This document shows, piece by piece, positions 18,072 to 25,900 of a stretch of 64,000 nucleotides of DNA. The notes under the pieces were generated by a model. It was not told the DNA's origin, did not search any database, and saw only the letters and a list, made by a program, of their open reading frames with translations. A program made the position numbers and the translations under genes. Source of the stretch: Streptomyces platensis (GTDB lineage: Bacteria > Actinomycetota > Actinomycetes > Streptomycetales > Streptomycetaceae); NCBI RefSeq assembly GCF_008704855.1, contig NZ_CP023691.1, positions 3,906,001-3,970,000 on the forward strand. Reading direction: 5' to 3'. The stretch's first letter is position 1. Each line of letters starts with the position of its first letter.

Positions 18072-19487
18072 GTGCGTGCACCGACCAGAGTTCCCCGGAA
18101 GGCCCGGGTGCCGGAGCGGGATGTCGAGCGCACCATGACGTTCGCCGCGCTCGCCCAGGCACCGGACCGGCGGAGAACCGAGGCACGGCTGCTCGTCCTC
18201 GTCGTCCTGATCACGGTCTTCGGCTACACCTACACCGGTCTGTCGATGGGCGGCCTGCGCCCCGGCGGACTGGCCGTCTTCACCGCCGGCATGCTGTTCA
18301 TGACGCTGGTCCCGCATCTGGTCCTGCGCCGCTACGCGCCCCGCGCCGATCCGCTGATCCTGCCGCTGGCCACCCTGCTGACCGGAATCGGCCTGGTGCT
18401 GCTGCACCGCCTCGACCTCACCTACGCACAGACGCCCCGGCTGAAAACCGCCCAGGCGGCCAACGGCCAGCTGCTGTGGACGGTGATCGGGGTGATGGTC
18501 TGCCTCGCCATCCTGCTGCTGCTGCGCGATCACCGCATCCTCCAGCGCTACATCTATCTGACGATGGTGATCGCGCTGGTCCTGCTGATGGCACCGGCCT
18601 TCTTCGGCGCCGATATGTACGGCGCCAAGCGCTGGATCCTGCTGGGGCCGCTGTCGTTGCAGCCCGGCGAGTTCGTGAAGATCATGATCTCGGTGTTCTT
18701 CGCGGGCTATCTCACCGTCAACCGCGACGCCCTCGCACTGGCCGGCCGCCGCGTCATGGGCATCCAGCTGCCCCCGGGACGGCAGCTCGCGCCGATCTTC
18801 ACGATCTGGGCGATCAGCCTGCTGGTGCTGATCTTCGAACGCGACCTGGGCACCTCGCTGATCTTCTTCGGCGTCTTCGTGATCATGCTCTACATGGCCA
18901 CCGACCGCACCAGTTGGGTGGTGTGCGGCCTGCTGATGGCCACGGTCGGCGCGGCCGTGGTCGGCTCCCTCGAACCACATGTCCACGGCCGGGTCACCGC
19001 CTGGCTCGACCCGATGCGGGCCTTCACCAAGGAGGGCCAGGCCGAGCACATGTCCAACCAGCTCGCCGAGGCCCTGCTCAGCTTCGGCAGCGGCGGCATC
19101 AGCGGCAGCGGCCTCGGCCAGGGCCACCCCGAACTGATCGGCTTCGCCGGCAACAGCGACTTCATCCTCACCACCGTCGGCGAGGAGCTGGGCCTGGCCG
19201 GGGTCATGGCCGTGATCATGCTCTACGTACTGCTGGCCCAGCGCGGCCTCCGCGTCGGCCTGAGCGCCCGCGACCCCTTCGGCAAGCTCCTGGCCGTCGG
19301 CCTCTCCGGCGCGCTCCTCCTCCAGGTCTTCGTCGTCTCCGGCGGCGTCACCGGCCTCATCCCCCTCACGGGCAAGGCCCTCCCCTTCCTCGCCAAGGGG
19401 GGCTCCTCGTTGGTCGCCAACTGGGTCATGGTGGCGCTTTTGCTGCGCATCAGCGACCGTGCGCAAAGGCGGCGTGAGCCGCTTTAA
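18072..19487 (+). CDS. SEDS-family peptidoglycan glycosyltransferase (FtsW/RodA/SpoVE)
   Basis: The 471-residue polytopic membrane protein should polymerise lipid II into glycan strands. Conserved elements include NSDFILTTVGEELG, with the catalytic aspartate region, and the C-terminal GLIPLTGKALPFLAKGGSS, a variant of the family's PxTGxxLPFxSxGGSS. About ten hydrophobic segments follow a cytoplasmic N-terminus of about 35 residues. GTG 18072 is preceded by GGAGGAA. No class B penicillin-binding protein, the usual SEDS partner, is adjacent, so its partner must be elsewhere. It is divergent from groES. Confidence 0.9.
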   Translation: MRAPTRVPRKARVPERDVERTMTFAALAQAPDRRRTEARLLVLVVLITVFGYTYTGLSMGGLRPGGLAVFTAGMLFMTLVPHLVLRRYAPRADPLILPLATLLTGIGLVLLHRLDLTYAQTPRLKTAQAANGQLLWTVIGVMVCLAILLLLRDHRILQRYIYLTMVIALVLLMAPAFFGADMYGAKRWILLGPLSLQPGEFVKIMISVFFAGYLTVNRDALALAGRRVMGIQLPPGRQLAPIFTIWAISLLVLIFERDLGTSLIFFGVFVIMLYMATDRTSWVVCGLLMATVGAAVVGSLEPHVHGRVTAWLDPMRAFTKEGQAEHMSNQLAEALLSFGSGGISGSGLGQGHPELIGFAGNSDFILTTVGEELGLAGVMAVIMLYVLLAQRGLRVGLSARDPFGKLLAVGLSGALLLQVFVVSGGVTGLIPLTGKALPFLAKGGSSLVANWVMVALLLRISDRAQRRREPL

Positions 19488-19489
19488 TT

Positions 19490-19934
19490 CCCACGTTTTC
19501 GGCCGTCCCGCCGTCTGGGACCTCGCCGTTGCGCCTGCGGCGAGCGGTGCCGCTGCGCGGGGCTGTCGGGTGCGGTGACGGGCCTGCACGGGTGGGGGTT
19601 TCCGGACTGCTTCGCTTTACGTCCGGAAACCCCCACCCGCGCAGACCCGTCCCCTCCCGTTGGAGGGTGGGAAAGACGGTCGGTGGGGGTGCATGTCGGT
19701 GGTCCGGTGCGCCTCGCCGATCGCAGTGAACTGGCTACGAATGGCCAGCCCCCACCCACCTGCACTCACTCCCCCAACGGGAGGGGACGGGCCGGAGGGG
19801 CCGGTGTGTGGGACGTAAAGCGAAGCAGTCCCACACACCGGCCCCGGAGGTCCGTCACCGCACCCACAAACCACCTGGCCCGCCGCAGGCGCAACGGCGA
19901 GAAACCCCCACGGCGAGAAAGCCGAAAACGTGGG
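19490..19934. repeat. 445-bp nested inverted repeat carrying two side hairpins
   Basis: This fills the 461-bp gap between two genes; no coding region is supported. The two halves mirror each other in blocks: 19490-19503 with 19921-19934 (14 bp), 19522-19542 with 19881-19901 (21 bp), 19570-19581 with 19852-19863 (12 bp) and 19646-19663 with 19774-19791 (18 bp), all perfect. Each half also carries an 18-bp perfect hairpin (19590-19638 and 19797-19845). Their 13-nt loops are exact reverse complements of each other, but their stem sequences differ. The centre (19664-19773) is only partly symmetrical. Confidence 0.85.
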
Positions 19935-19948
19935 GAGACAATGACACC

Positions 19949-21172
19949 GTGAATGACGGAGACACTTTCGCCGACCTCCTCACCCCCGAGGGGCAGGCCC
20001 TGCTGGCCGAGCTGCGGGACCACGACCCGGCGGATGAGCTGGCGGCAGCCACCCGGTTGCGGCGGGAGCACCCCGCGGCGCTGGTTTCCGCCGCGCTCGG
20101 GCAGGCGCGGTTGCGACAGCGGGCGGTGGCGAAGTTCGGGGCGGACGCCTGGCGGATGTACTTCACGCCGAACGGGGTGGAGCAGTCCACCCGCGCCACG
20201 GTGGCGGCGCACCGCGCGACCCGGCTCGCCGCGCTGGGCGTGCGTACGCTGGCCGATCTGTGCTGCGGTATCGGCGGGGACGCGATCGCCCTGGCGCGCG
20301 CCGGGATCCGGGTGCTGGCCGTAGACCGTGACCCGCTGGCCTGTGCGGCGGCGCGGGCCAACGCGGAGGCGCTGGGGCTCGCGGAGTGGATCGAAGTGCG
20401 CTGTGCGGATGTGACGGAGGTGGACACCGCCGGGTACGACGCGGTGTTCGTCGATCCGGCGCGGCGCAGCAAGGCGCGGGGTGGCCGGATTTTTGACCCC
20501 GAGGCCTACTCGCCGCCGCTGTCCTGGGCCGTCGAGGCGGCCCGTAAGGCACCGGTCGCGGCGCTGAAGATCGCGCCGGGGGTGCCGCACGAGGCGCTGC
20601 CCGAGGACGCCGAGACGGAATGGATCTCGGACGGGGGCGACGTCAAGGAAGCCGTGGTGTGGTTCGGCGCGGCGGGGGACGGGGCGGACCGCATCACGTC
20701 CGGCGGCCGCCGGGCCACGCTGCTGCCGGCCGGCGACTCACTGCTGGGCGCGGGGCTGCCGGACCCCGAGCCGGGCCCGGTCGGCGACTGGCTGTACGAG
20801 CCGGACGGGGCGGTGATCCGGGCCCATCTGGTCGCGGATGTCGCGGAGCAGCTCGACGGCCGGCTGATCGATCCGACCATCGCGTACATCACCGCGGACC
20901 GGCTGACGGCCACGCCGTACGCGACGGCCTATGCGATCACCGATGTGCTGCCGTTCCACGTCAAGAAGCTCAAGGCGCTGCTGCGGGAGCGCGGGGTCGG
21001 GATCGCGGTGATCAAGAAGCGGGGCTCCGCGGTGGAGCCCGAGGAGCTGCGCAAGAAGCTGAAGCTCGGCGGCGGCCGCACGTCCTGCACGATCTTCCTC
21101 ACCCGGGTCGCCGGCGCCCCCACCATGCTGTTGGGGCACCCGGCCACGGACCCGGTCACGCCAGGTCGGTGA
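19949..21172 (+). CDS. Class I SAM-dependent methyltransferase with THUMP-like C-terminal domain
   Basis: The 407-residue protein has a SAM-binding fold (LADLCCGIGGDAIALARAG, then VLAVDRDP) and a VFVDPARR motif at the position of the acidic catalytic segment. The C-terminal half matches the THUMP-like domain of actinobacterial proteins presumed to act on RNA. The GTG at 19949 follows GGGGAG at loose spacing. Its 3' end overlaps the convergent small gene by 17 bp. The substrate is unknown. Confidence 0.85.
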   Translation: MNDGDTFADLLTPEGQALLAELRDHDPADELAAATRLRREHPAALVSAALGQARLRQRAVAKFGADAWRMYFTPNGVEQSTRATVAAHRATRLAALGVRTLADLCCGIGGDAIALARAGIRVLAVDRDPLACAAARANAEALGLAEWIEVRCADVTEVDTAGYDAVFVDPARRSKARGGRIFDPEAYSPPLSWAVEAARKAPVAALKIAPGVPHEALPEDAETEWISDGGDVKEAVVWFGAAGDGADRITSGGRRATLLPAGDSLLGAGLPDPEPGPVGDWLYEPDGAVIRAHLVADVAEQLDGRLIDPTIAYITADRLTATPYATAYAITDVLPFHVKKLKALLRERGVGIAVIKKRGSAVEPEELRKKLKLGGGRTSCTIFLTRVAGAPTMLLGHPATDPVTPGR

Positions 21173-21521
21173 GGTCCTCGGCGTAGATCTGGGAGAGCGG
21201 CTGCGGGCCGATGTACTGCTGGCAGGTGCACTGGCCGGCCTCGTACTGCACCGGCTTGTGGTCGGCGTCCCAGGCGACCGCCATCTCCACCCGCTCATGA
21301 CACTTGCCCTTTTTGTCATGCTTGGCGAGGTGGTGGGTACACCCGCACACCGGCTCCGGTGGCTTCTGGGCGGCGGCCAGCTCCTGCCGCTGTTGGCGGG
21401 CGGTCTCCAGGCGCTCCATCTTGCGTTCGTGCCGGGTGCGCAGCGCGGTGCGGGCGGTGTCGGCGACCTTCGCGAAGCCGCCCGCCATGAAGAAGATGAA
21501 GACCCACCAGAACCAGTCCAC
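21156..21521 (-). CDS. Small membrane-anchored protein, function unknown
   Basis: The 121-residue protein begins with a hydrophobic helix (WFWWVFIFFMAGG), continues as a charged coiled-coil-like stretch (about 20-50, rich in Arg, Glu, Gln) and ends in a domain with Cys/His clusters (CGCTHHLAKH and CTCQQY) that could bind a metal. I chose GTG 21521 with GGAGG upstream. It overlaps the convergent methyltransferase by 17 bp. I do not recognise a characterised family. Confidence 0.75.
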   Translation of the reverse strand: MDWFWWVFIFFMAGGFAKVADTARTALRTRHERKMERLETARQQRQELAAAQKPPEPVCGCTHHLAKHDKKGKCHERVEMAVAWDADHKPVQYEAGQCTCQQYIGPQPLSQIYAEDLTDLA

Positions 21522-21641
21522 AGCCTGCCGCCTCCCCACTCGCACGCTCGGTGCCCCAGTCAGGGTAAGACCTCGGGCCGGACAGCGGGCCGGGGGCGGC
21601 GTAAGGACTCGCAGAAGGACAAAGCGAGTCCTCGCCGGGCC

Positions 21642-22781
21642 TCAGGAGTAGAGGTTGTGCTTGCTCATCTCGTGGACGTGGTCATGGTCGTGGGAGTGGG
21701 AGTGCGCGTGGGCGGCGTCCTCGGGGACCTCGCCGGGCACATGCGGCTCGGTGACCGGGAGGGACGAGTCCGCGGAGAGGTCCCAGGCGGAGGCCGGCCG
21801 GTTGCGGGCCACCATCTCCGCGCCCAGGGCCGCGACCATCGCACCGTTGTCGGTGCACAGCTTGGGCCGCGGCACCCGCAGGGTGATGCCGGCGTCCTCG
21901 CAGCGGCGCTGGGCCATCGCCCGCAGCCGGGAGTTGGCCGCGACCCCGCCGCCGATCATCAGGTGGTCCACACCGTTGTCCTTGCAGGCCCGGACGGCCT
22001 TACGGGTCAGCACGTCCACCACGGCCTCCTGGAACGACGCCGAGACATCCGCCACCGGCACCTCCTCGCCGGCCGCCCGCTTGGCCTCGATCCAGCGGGC
22101 CACCGCCGTCTTCAGGCCGGAGAAGGAGAAGTCGTAGACCGGGTCGCGGGGGCCGGTCAGCCCGCGCGGGAAGCGGATCGCGTCGGGGTTGCCCTCGCGG
22201 GCGTAGCGGTCGATGACCGGACCGCCCGGGAAGCCGAGGTGCAGCACCCGTGCGATCTTGTCGAACGCCTCGCCGGCGGCGTCGTCGATGGTCGAGCCGA
22301 GCGGACGCACATCGGAGGTGATGTCGGGGGCGAGGAGGAGGGAGGAGTGACCGCCGGAGACCAGCAGGGCCATGGTCGGCTCGGGCAGCGGGCCGTGTTC
22401 CAGCTGGTCGACGCAGATGTGCGAGGCGAGGTGGTTGACGCCGTAGAGCGGCTTGCCGAGGGCGTAGGCGTACGCCTTGGCGGCCGAGACGCCGACCAGC
22501 AGCGCACCGGCCAGGCCCGGTCCCGCGGTGACCGCGATCCCGTCCAGGTCGGAGGCCGCGACCCCGGCGTCCTTCAGGGCGCGCTGGATGGTGGGGACCA
22601 TCGCCTCCAGGTGGGCGCGGGAGGCCACCTCCGGCACCACGCCGCCGAAGCGGGCGTGCTCGTCGACGCTGGAGGCGACCGCGTCGGCCAGCAGGGTGTG
22701 GCCGCGGACGATGCCGACACCGGTCTCGTCGCAGGAGGTCTCGATGCCGAGGACGAGCGGTCCGCCGCGTGAGTCAGCCAT
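21642..22781 (-). CDS. tsaD: tRNA N6-adenosine threonylcarbamoyltransferase, His-rich tail
   Basis: TsaD transfers threonylcarbamoyl to A37 of ANN-decoding tRNAs together with TsaB and TsaE. The N-terminal LGIETSCDETGVG, the metal-binding HxxxH region (GVNHLASHI) and the C-terminal GGGVAANSRLR are all present. At 379 aa it is longer than the usual 340 or so because of a C-terminal extension with many His residues (HAHSHSHDHDHVHEM). The ATG at 22781 is set by homology; a longer frame continues upstream into rimI. It is six bases from rimI, in the tsaB-rimI-tsaD order. Confidence 0.96.
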   Translation of the reverse strand: MADSRGGPLVLGIETSCDETGVGIVRGHTLLADAVASSVDEHARFGGVVPEVASRAHLEAMVPTIQRALKDAGVAASDLDGIAVTAGPGLAGALLVGVSAAKAYAYALGKPLYGVNHLASHICVDQLEHGPLPEPTMALLVSGGHSSLLLAPDITSDVRPLGSTIDDAAGEAFDKIARVLHLGFPGGPVIDRYAREGNPDAIRFPRGLTGPRDPVYDFSFSGLKTAVARWIEAKRAAGEEVPVADVSASFQEAVVDVLTRKAVRACKDNGVDHLMIGGGVAANSRLRAMAQRRCEDAGITLRVPRPKLCTDNGAMVAALGAEMVARNRPASAWDLSADSSLPVTEPHVPGEVPEDAAHAHSHSHDHDHVHEMSKHNLYS

Positions 22782-22786
22782 GGTTC

Positions 22787-23371
22787 TCAAGTTCCTTGTA
22801 CGGAGGGTGCTTCGGAGGAGGTCTGGGTGGTGCGGCGCATCACCAGGGCGTCGTGGTTGCCGGGCTGGTAGTAGCCGCGGCGGAAACCGATCGGCTCGAA
22901 GCCGAAGCGCTCGTAGAGGCGCTGGGCGCGGAGGTTGTCGACCCGTACCTCCAGCAGCACCTCGTGGCATTCGAAGTCCGTTGCCGCGTGCAGGAGTTCG
23001 GTCAGCAGCCGGGCGCCGAGGCCGCTGCCCCACTGGTCGCGGGCGGTGGCGATGGTCTGGATGTCGCCGGTGCCGTCGACGGCGGCCAGCCCGCCGTAGC
23101 CGACCAGCCGGCAGTCCTGCTCGGCGACGAGATACCGGCGGGTGGCGGACGGGCCGCGGGCGTGCGCCAGCTCGGACCAGAACATGCCCGGCGACCAGGC
23201 GTCCTCGGGGAACAGCTCGCGCTCCAGCTCCAGCACCGGCGCCAGGTCCCACCAGCGCATCTCGCGCAGCACGGCCGCGGGCCGGGCGTCGTCGCCGCGC
23301 CGGGGGTCTCCCGGCACAGCGTCTGCGGGAGGCGCCGGGGTGCGGGGTTCGGACGACGGGCGGGAACTCAC
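22787..23371 (-). CDS. rimI: Ribosomal protein bS18 alanine N-acetyltransferase RimI
   Basis: This is a GNAT acetyltransferase that acetylates the N-terminal Ala of ribosomal protein S18 and related targets. The acetyl-CoA loop reads QWGSGLGARLL, and the core begins at about residue 36 (LREMRWWDLAPVLELERELF). The GTG at 23371 overlaps the tsaB stop (GTGA), supporting translational coupling and this start, although the first 35 residues are low-complexity. It lies between tsaB and tsaD, the common bacterial arrangement. Confidence 0.93.
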   Translation of the reverse strand: MSSRPSSEPRTPAPPADAVPGDPRRGDDARPAAVLREMRWWDLAPVLELERELFPEDAWSPGMFWSELAHARGPSATRRYLVAEQDCRLVGYGGLAAVDGTGDIQTIATARDQWGSGLGARLLTELLHAATDFECHEVLLEVRVDNLRAQRLYERFGFEPIGFRRGYYQPGNHDALVMRRTTQTSSEAPSVQGT

Positions 23372-24027
23372 CGGGGAGTGACCACCTTGTAGTTGGCGGG
23401 GACCTGGGCGTCCGGACGCCGCAGATACAGCGGCTGCGGCGGCAGCAGCTCCTCCCCCGCGGCGAGCTTCAGCGCGGCCAGGCCGGCCAGCGCGCCGGCG
23501 GACTGGTGCTCGGGCGCCTCGCGCCGTACGCCGGTGAAGACCGTGTCGTAGAGCACCGCACCCGCGCCCACGGCCGGGACGCCGGCCATCTGGTCGGCGA
23601 GGTCAGCGGGACGGTCGACGGCCGGGTCGGTCAGCCTTGTGCGGGCATCGGCGTAGCGCGCCCAGTAGACCTCTTTGCGGCGGGCGTCGGTGGCCACGAC
23701 GAAGGGCTCGGTCAGTCCGGAGGCGTGGGCGAGGCCGTCCAGCGTGCACAGACCGTGCACGGGCACGCCGAGCACGGCCCCGAAGGTGGCGGCGGTCACC
23801 AGGCCGACGCGCAGCCCCGTGTACGGGCCCGGGCCCACGCCGACCACGATGTCGCTGACCGCGTCGAGCTTCTGCCCGGCCTCGGCCAGCACCCGGTCGA
23901 CGGCGGGCAGCAGCAGTTCGCCGTGCCGGCGCGCGTCCACCTGGCGGGACTCGGCGAGAACGCGGGTGCCGTCATGGAGCGCGACGGTGACGGCGGGGGT
24001 GGCGGTGTCAAGAGCTAGCAGCAGCAC
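23368..24027 (-). CDS. tsaB: tRNA threonylcarbamoyladenosine biosynthesis protein TsaB
   Basis: This ASKHA-fold partner of TsaD scaffolds the t6A enzyme complex. The N-terminal LLLALDTATPAVTVALHDG and VGVGPGPYTGLRVG are family signatures. At 219 aa the length is normal. The GTG at 24027 is set by homology, with AAGGA just upstream; an in-frame extension to 24207 is out of family. It is the first gene of the tsaB-rimI-tsaD set. Confidence 0.95.
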   Translation of the reverse strand: MLLLALDTATPAVTVALHDGTRVLAESRQVDARRHGELLLPAVDRVLAEAGQKLDAVSDIVVGVGPGPYTGLRVGLVTAATFGAVLGVPVHGLCTLDGLAHASGLTEPFVVATDARRKEVYWARYADARTRLTDPAVDRPADLADQMAGVPAVGAGAVLYDTVFTGVRREAPEHQSAGALAGLAALKLAAGEELLPPQPLYLRRPDAQVPANYKVVTPR

Positions 24028-24166
24028 GTCCTTAAGACTACGGCTCGACGGGTGGTTCCCGTTCCCGGTGCTACCGTCGCCCCCGTAGCCCAGCAGCAAG
24101 CAGCCCGGCCTCCAGGCCCGGGACTCCCGGCCGGCGGCAGGGAGAGGGAGGAAAGGTGGCACAGCG

Positions 24167-24736
24167 GTGCCCGGTAAGAGCAGCACGATCGTCACCGCAC
24201 TGACCACGGCGGCCCTGGTCGTGGTCGGAGTCCTCGGCTACCAGGCCGCGGCGTCCGCCCCGGACACCCTCACCCGGGCCCGCGGCGACGGCCGGCACAG
24301 CACCCCCGAGAAGCACCCGGCCCAGCAGGGCAAGAAGCACAAGACCCCGGCTCCGGCCCCGGTCCCGGCGGCGTCCGGCAAGGGCCAGCGGATCGTGTAC
24401 TCGCTCGGCGCCAAGCGGGTCTGGCTGGTCACCGCGCAGGACAAGGCGCTGCGGACGTTCACGGTCGCGCCGAGCGCCGTCAGCCCGCCGCCGGGGTCCT
24501 ACGCGGTCGCCTCGCGGTCGGTCAGCGTCACCGGCTCGGACGGGATCGCGATCGAGCACGTGGTGCGGTTCGCCAGTGTCAGCGGGGTCACGGTCGGCTT
24601 CAGCGCCGCTGTGGACGGCTCGCGGCCCGACCCGGGTACGGGGAAGAAGACCGGCGGAATCCGTGAGTCGCGTGCGGACGGCAAGGCCATGTGGGACTTC
24701 GCGCCCACCGGCACCAAGGTCGTCGTCGTCTCCTGA
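24167..24736 (+). CDS. Secreted or membrane-anchored protein with L,D-transpeptidase-like N-terminal region
   Basis: The 189-residue protein has a single N-terminal hydrophobic segment (about 8-30), a Lys/Pro-rich linker and a globular part beginning GQRIVYSLGAKRVWLV at about 72. The pattern up to about residue 125 resembles the start of an L,D-transpeptidase (YkuD) domain, but no SHGC catalytic motif or any cysteine is present. It may be a catalytically dead homologue or a binding module. It sits inside the tsa cluster on the opposite strand. Confidence 0.7.
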   Translation: MPGKSSTIVTALTTAALVVVGVLGYQAAASAPDTLTRARGDGRHSTPEKHPAQQGKKHKTPAPAPVPAASGKGQRIVYSLGAKRVWLVTAQDKALRTFTVAPSAVSPPPGSYAVASRSVSVTGSDGIAIEHVVRFASVSGVTVGFSAAVDGSRPDPGTGKKTGGIRESRADGKAMWDFAPTGTKVVVVS

Positions 24737-24776
24737 CCGCGCGGCGCCCGGTCGGTCCGCTCTTCGCCCCTATGGG

Positions 24777-25016
24777 CTACGCCGCGTCGCGGCCTCCGGT
24801 GGACGCCGGCTCCTCGGACTCCTCCGCCGCCGGCTCCGCGGGCTTGTCCTGACGGGCCTCCTCGGCGGCGTCGGGGGGTGTGGAGACCGCGCTGGCCGCG
24901 GCGCACGCCGCCAGCAGCTCGTTCATCGTCGGCGTCTCGCGGGTGGCGCGCCCGGCCGCCGCGACGGGGCCGCCCTCGCGGCCGTCAGACGGGGGGAAGG
25001 GCTGGTGGGCCGACAT
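24777..25016 (-). CDS. Small acidic Ala/Glu-rich protein downstream of an iron box
   Basis: The 79-residue product has no recognised domain. The middle (TPTMNELLAACAAASAV, residues about 28-44) is the only structured-looking part; the tail is Ala/Pro/Glu-rich. The ATG at 25016 has a near-ideal GGGAGG five bases upstream, which supports real translation. A DmdR/IdeR-type palindrome lies about 50 bp upstream, so expression may respond to iron. I do not recognise the protein. Confidence 0.65.
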   Translation of the reverse strand: MSAHQPFPPSDGREGGPVAAAGRATRETPTMNELLAACAAASAVSTPPDAAEEARQDKPAEPAAEESEEPASTGGRDAA

Positions 25017-25066
25017 GGACGCCTCCCGGGGCTCCTGGGGCAAGCGACAGAAGCTAGGCTGGCTAC

Positions 25067-25080
25067 TTAGGCTGACCTAA
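25067..25080. promoter_or_regulatory. Iron box (DmdR/IdeR-type operator)
   Basis: TTAGG-CTGA-CCTAA is a palindrome with perfect TTAGG/CCTAA arms, the core of the actinobacterial iron box. It lies 50 bp upstream of the 79-aa gene on the minus strand and 327 bp from the tsaE stop, so the small gene is the likely target. Confidence 0.75.
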
Positions 25081-25215
25081 CTGGGGTCTCCACCCATGTC
25101 ACCACGCCCGGTACCAGGTGCGCAACATCTTACCGACGGCTTGTCGGAAACTACCGGGCGCCCGGCCGGATCCAGGGCCGGGCCGAGGCGCGGCGGCGGC
25201 CGTCCCGCCCCGCCG

Positions 25216-25740
25216 TCAGCAGGTCTCCAGCGCCAGCAGCCCGGCGTCCGCCCAGCGCGCGCCGAAGCCGGTGACCGTCACCTCACGCACATCGTCCGCG
25301 TCGGCCTCCAGGGCCGCCGGGCCGTCGTCCCCCACGGCACGGCCGATGACCACATGCAGCCGGTCGTCGGACAGCTCCTCGACCTTGCCCTCGCCCCACT
25401 CCACGACCACCACCGACTCCGGCAGCGAGACATCGAGGTCCAGGTCCTCCATCTCGTCCAGCCCGCCGCCGAGCCGGTAGGCGTCGACATGCACCAGCGG
25501 GGGGCCGCCGGCCAGCGAGGGGTGGACCCGGGCGATGACAAAGGTGGGAGAGGTGACGGCGCCGCGCACGCCCAGGCCCTCGCCCAGGCCGCGGGTCAGC
25601 GTCGTCTTGCCGGCCCCCAGCTCACCGGTGAGCAGTACCAGGTCGCCGGGGCGCAGCAGTGGGGCCAGGCGGCGGCCCAACTCCTGCATCTGTTCGGGGG
25701 ACTTGACGGTGATGTGCGCCATCGCGCCGGTGGTGCTCAT
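25216..25740 (-). CDS. tsaE: tRNA threonylcarbamoyladenosine biosynthesis ATPase TsaE
   Basis: This P-loop ATPase activates the TsaBD complex. Walker A is GELGAGKTTLTRG, followed by SPTFVI and VHVDAYRL, the usual family order, then VVVEWGE. It has 174 aa from ATG 25740; an alternative ATG (MAHITV) lies six codons in. It is separated from tsaB by the iron-box gene and the divergent secreted protein. It lies downstream of the alpha/beta hydrolase gene on the same strand. Confidence 0.95.
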   Translation of the reverse strand: MSTTGAMAHITVKSPEQMQELGRRLAPLLRPGDLVLLTGELGAGKTTLTRGLGEGLGVRGAVTSPTFVIARVHPSLAGGPPLVHVDAYRLGGGLDEMEDLDLDVSLPESVVVVEWGEGKVEELSDDRLHVVIGRAVGDDGPAALEADADDVREVTVTGFGARWADAGLLALETC

Positions 25741-25900
25741 GCCGCAAATGGTACGGCCTGCCCCTCTCCCGACCACCACCCCTCATCGACACCGCTGCGC
25801 GGTGGCGGCCTTGCCCCGCACCTCCCCGACCACGCCGCTGTGGCCGGAGGCCCGCGGCCACGGCCTGCCGGGTGGCCGGAGCCCCCGGCAGGCCAGGCGC

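Noticed and set aside
19617..19874. Short frames inside the nested inverted repeat
   Set aside because: They arise from the palindrome itself and lack starts with ribosome sites.
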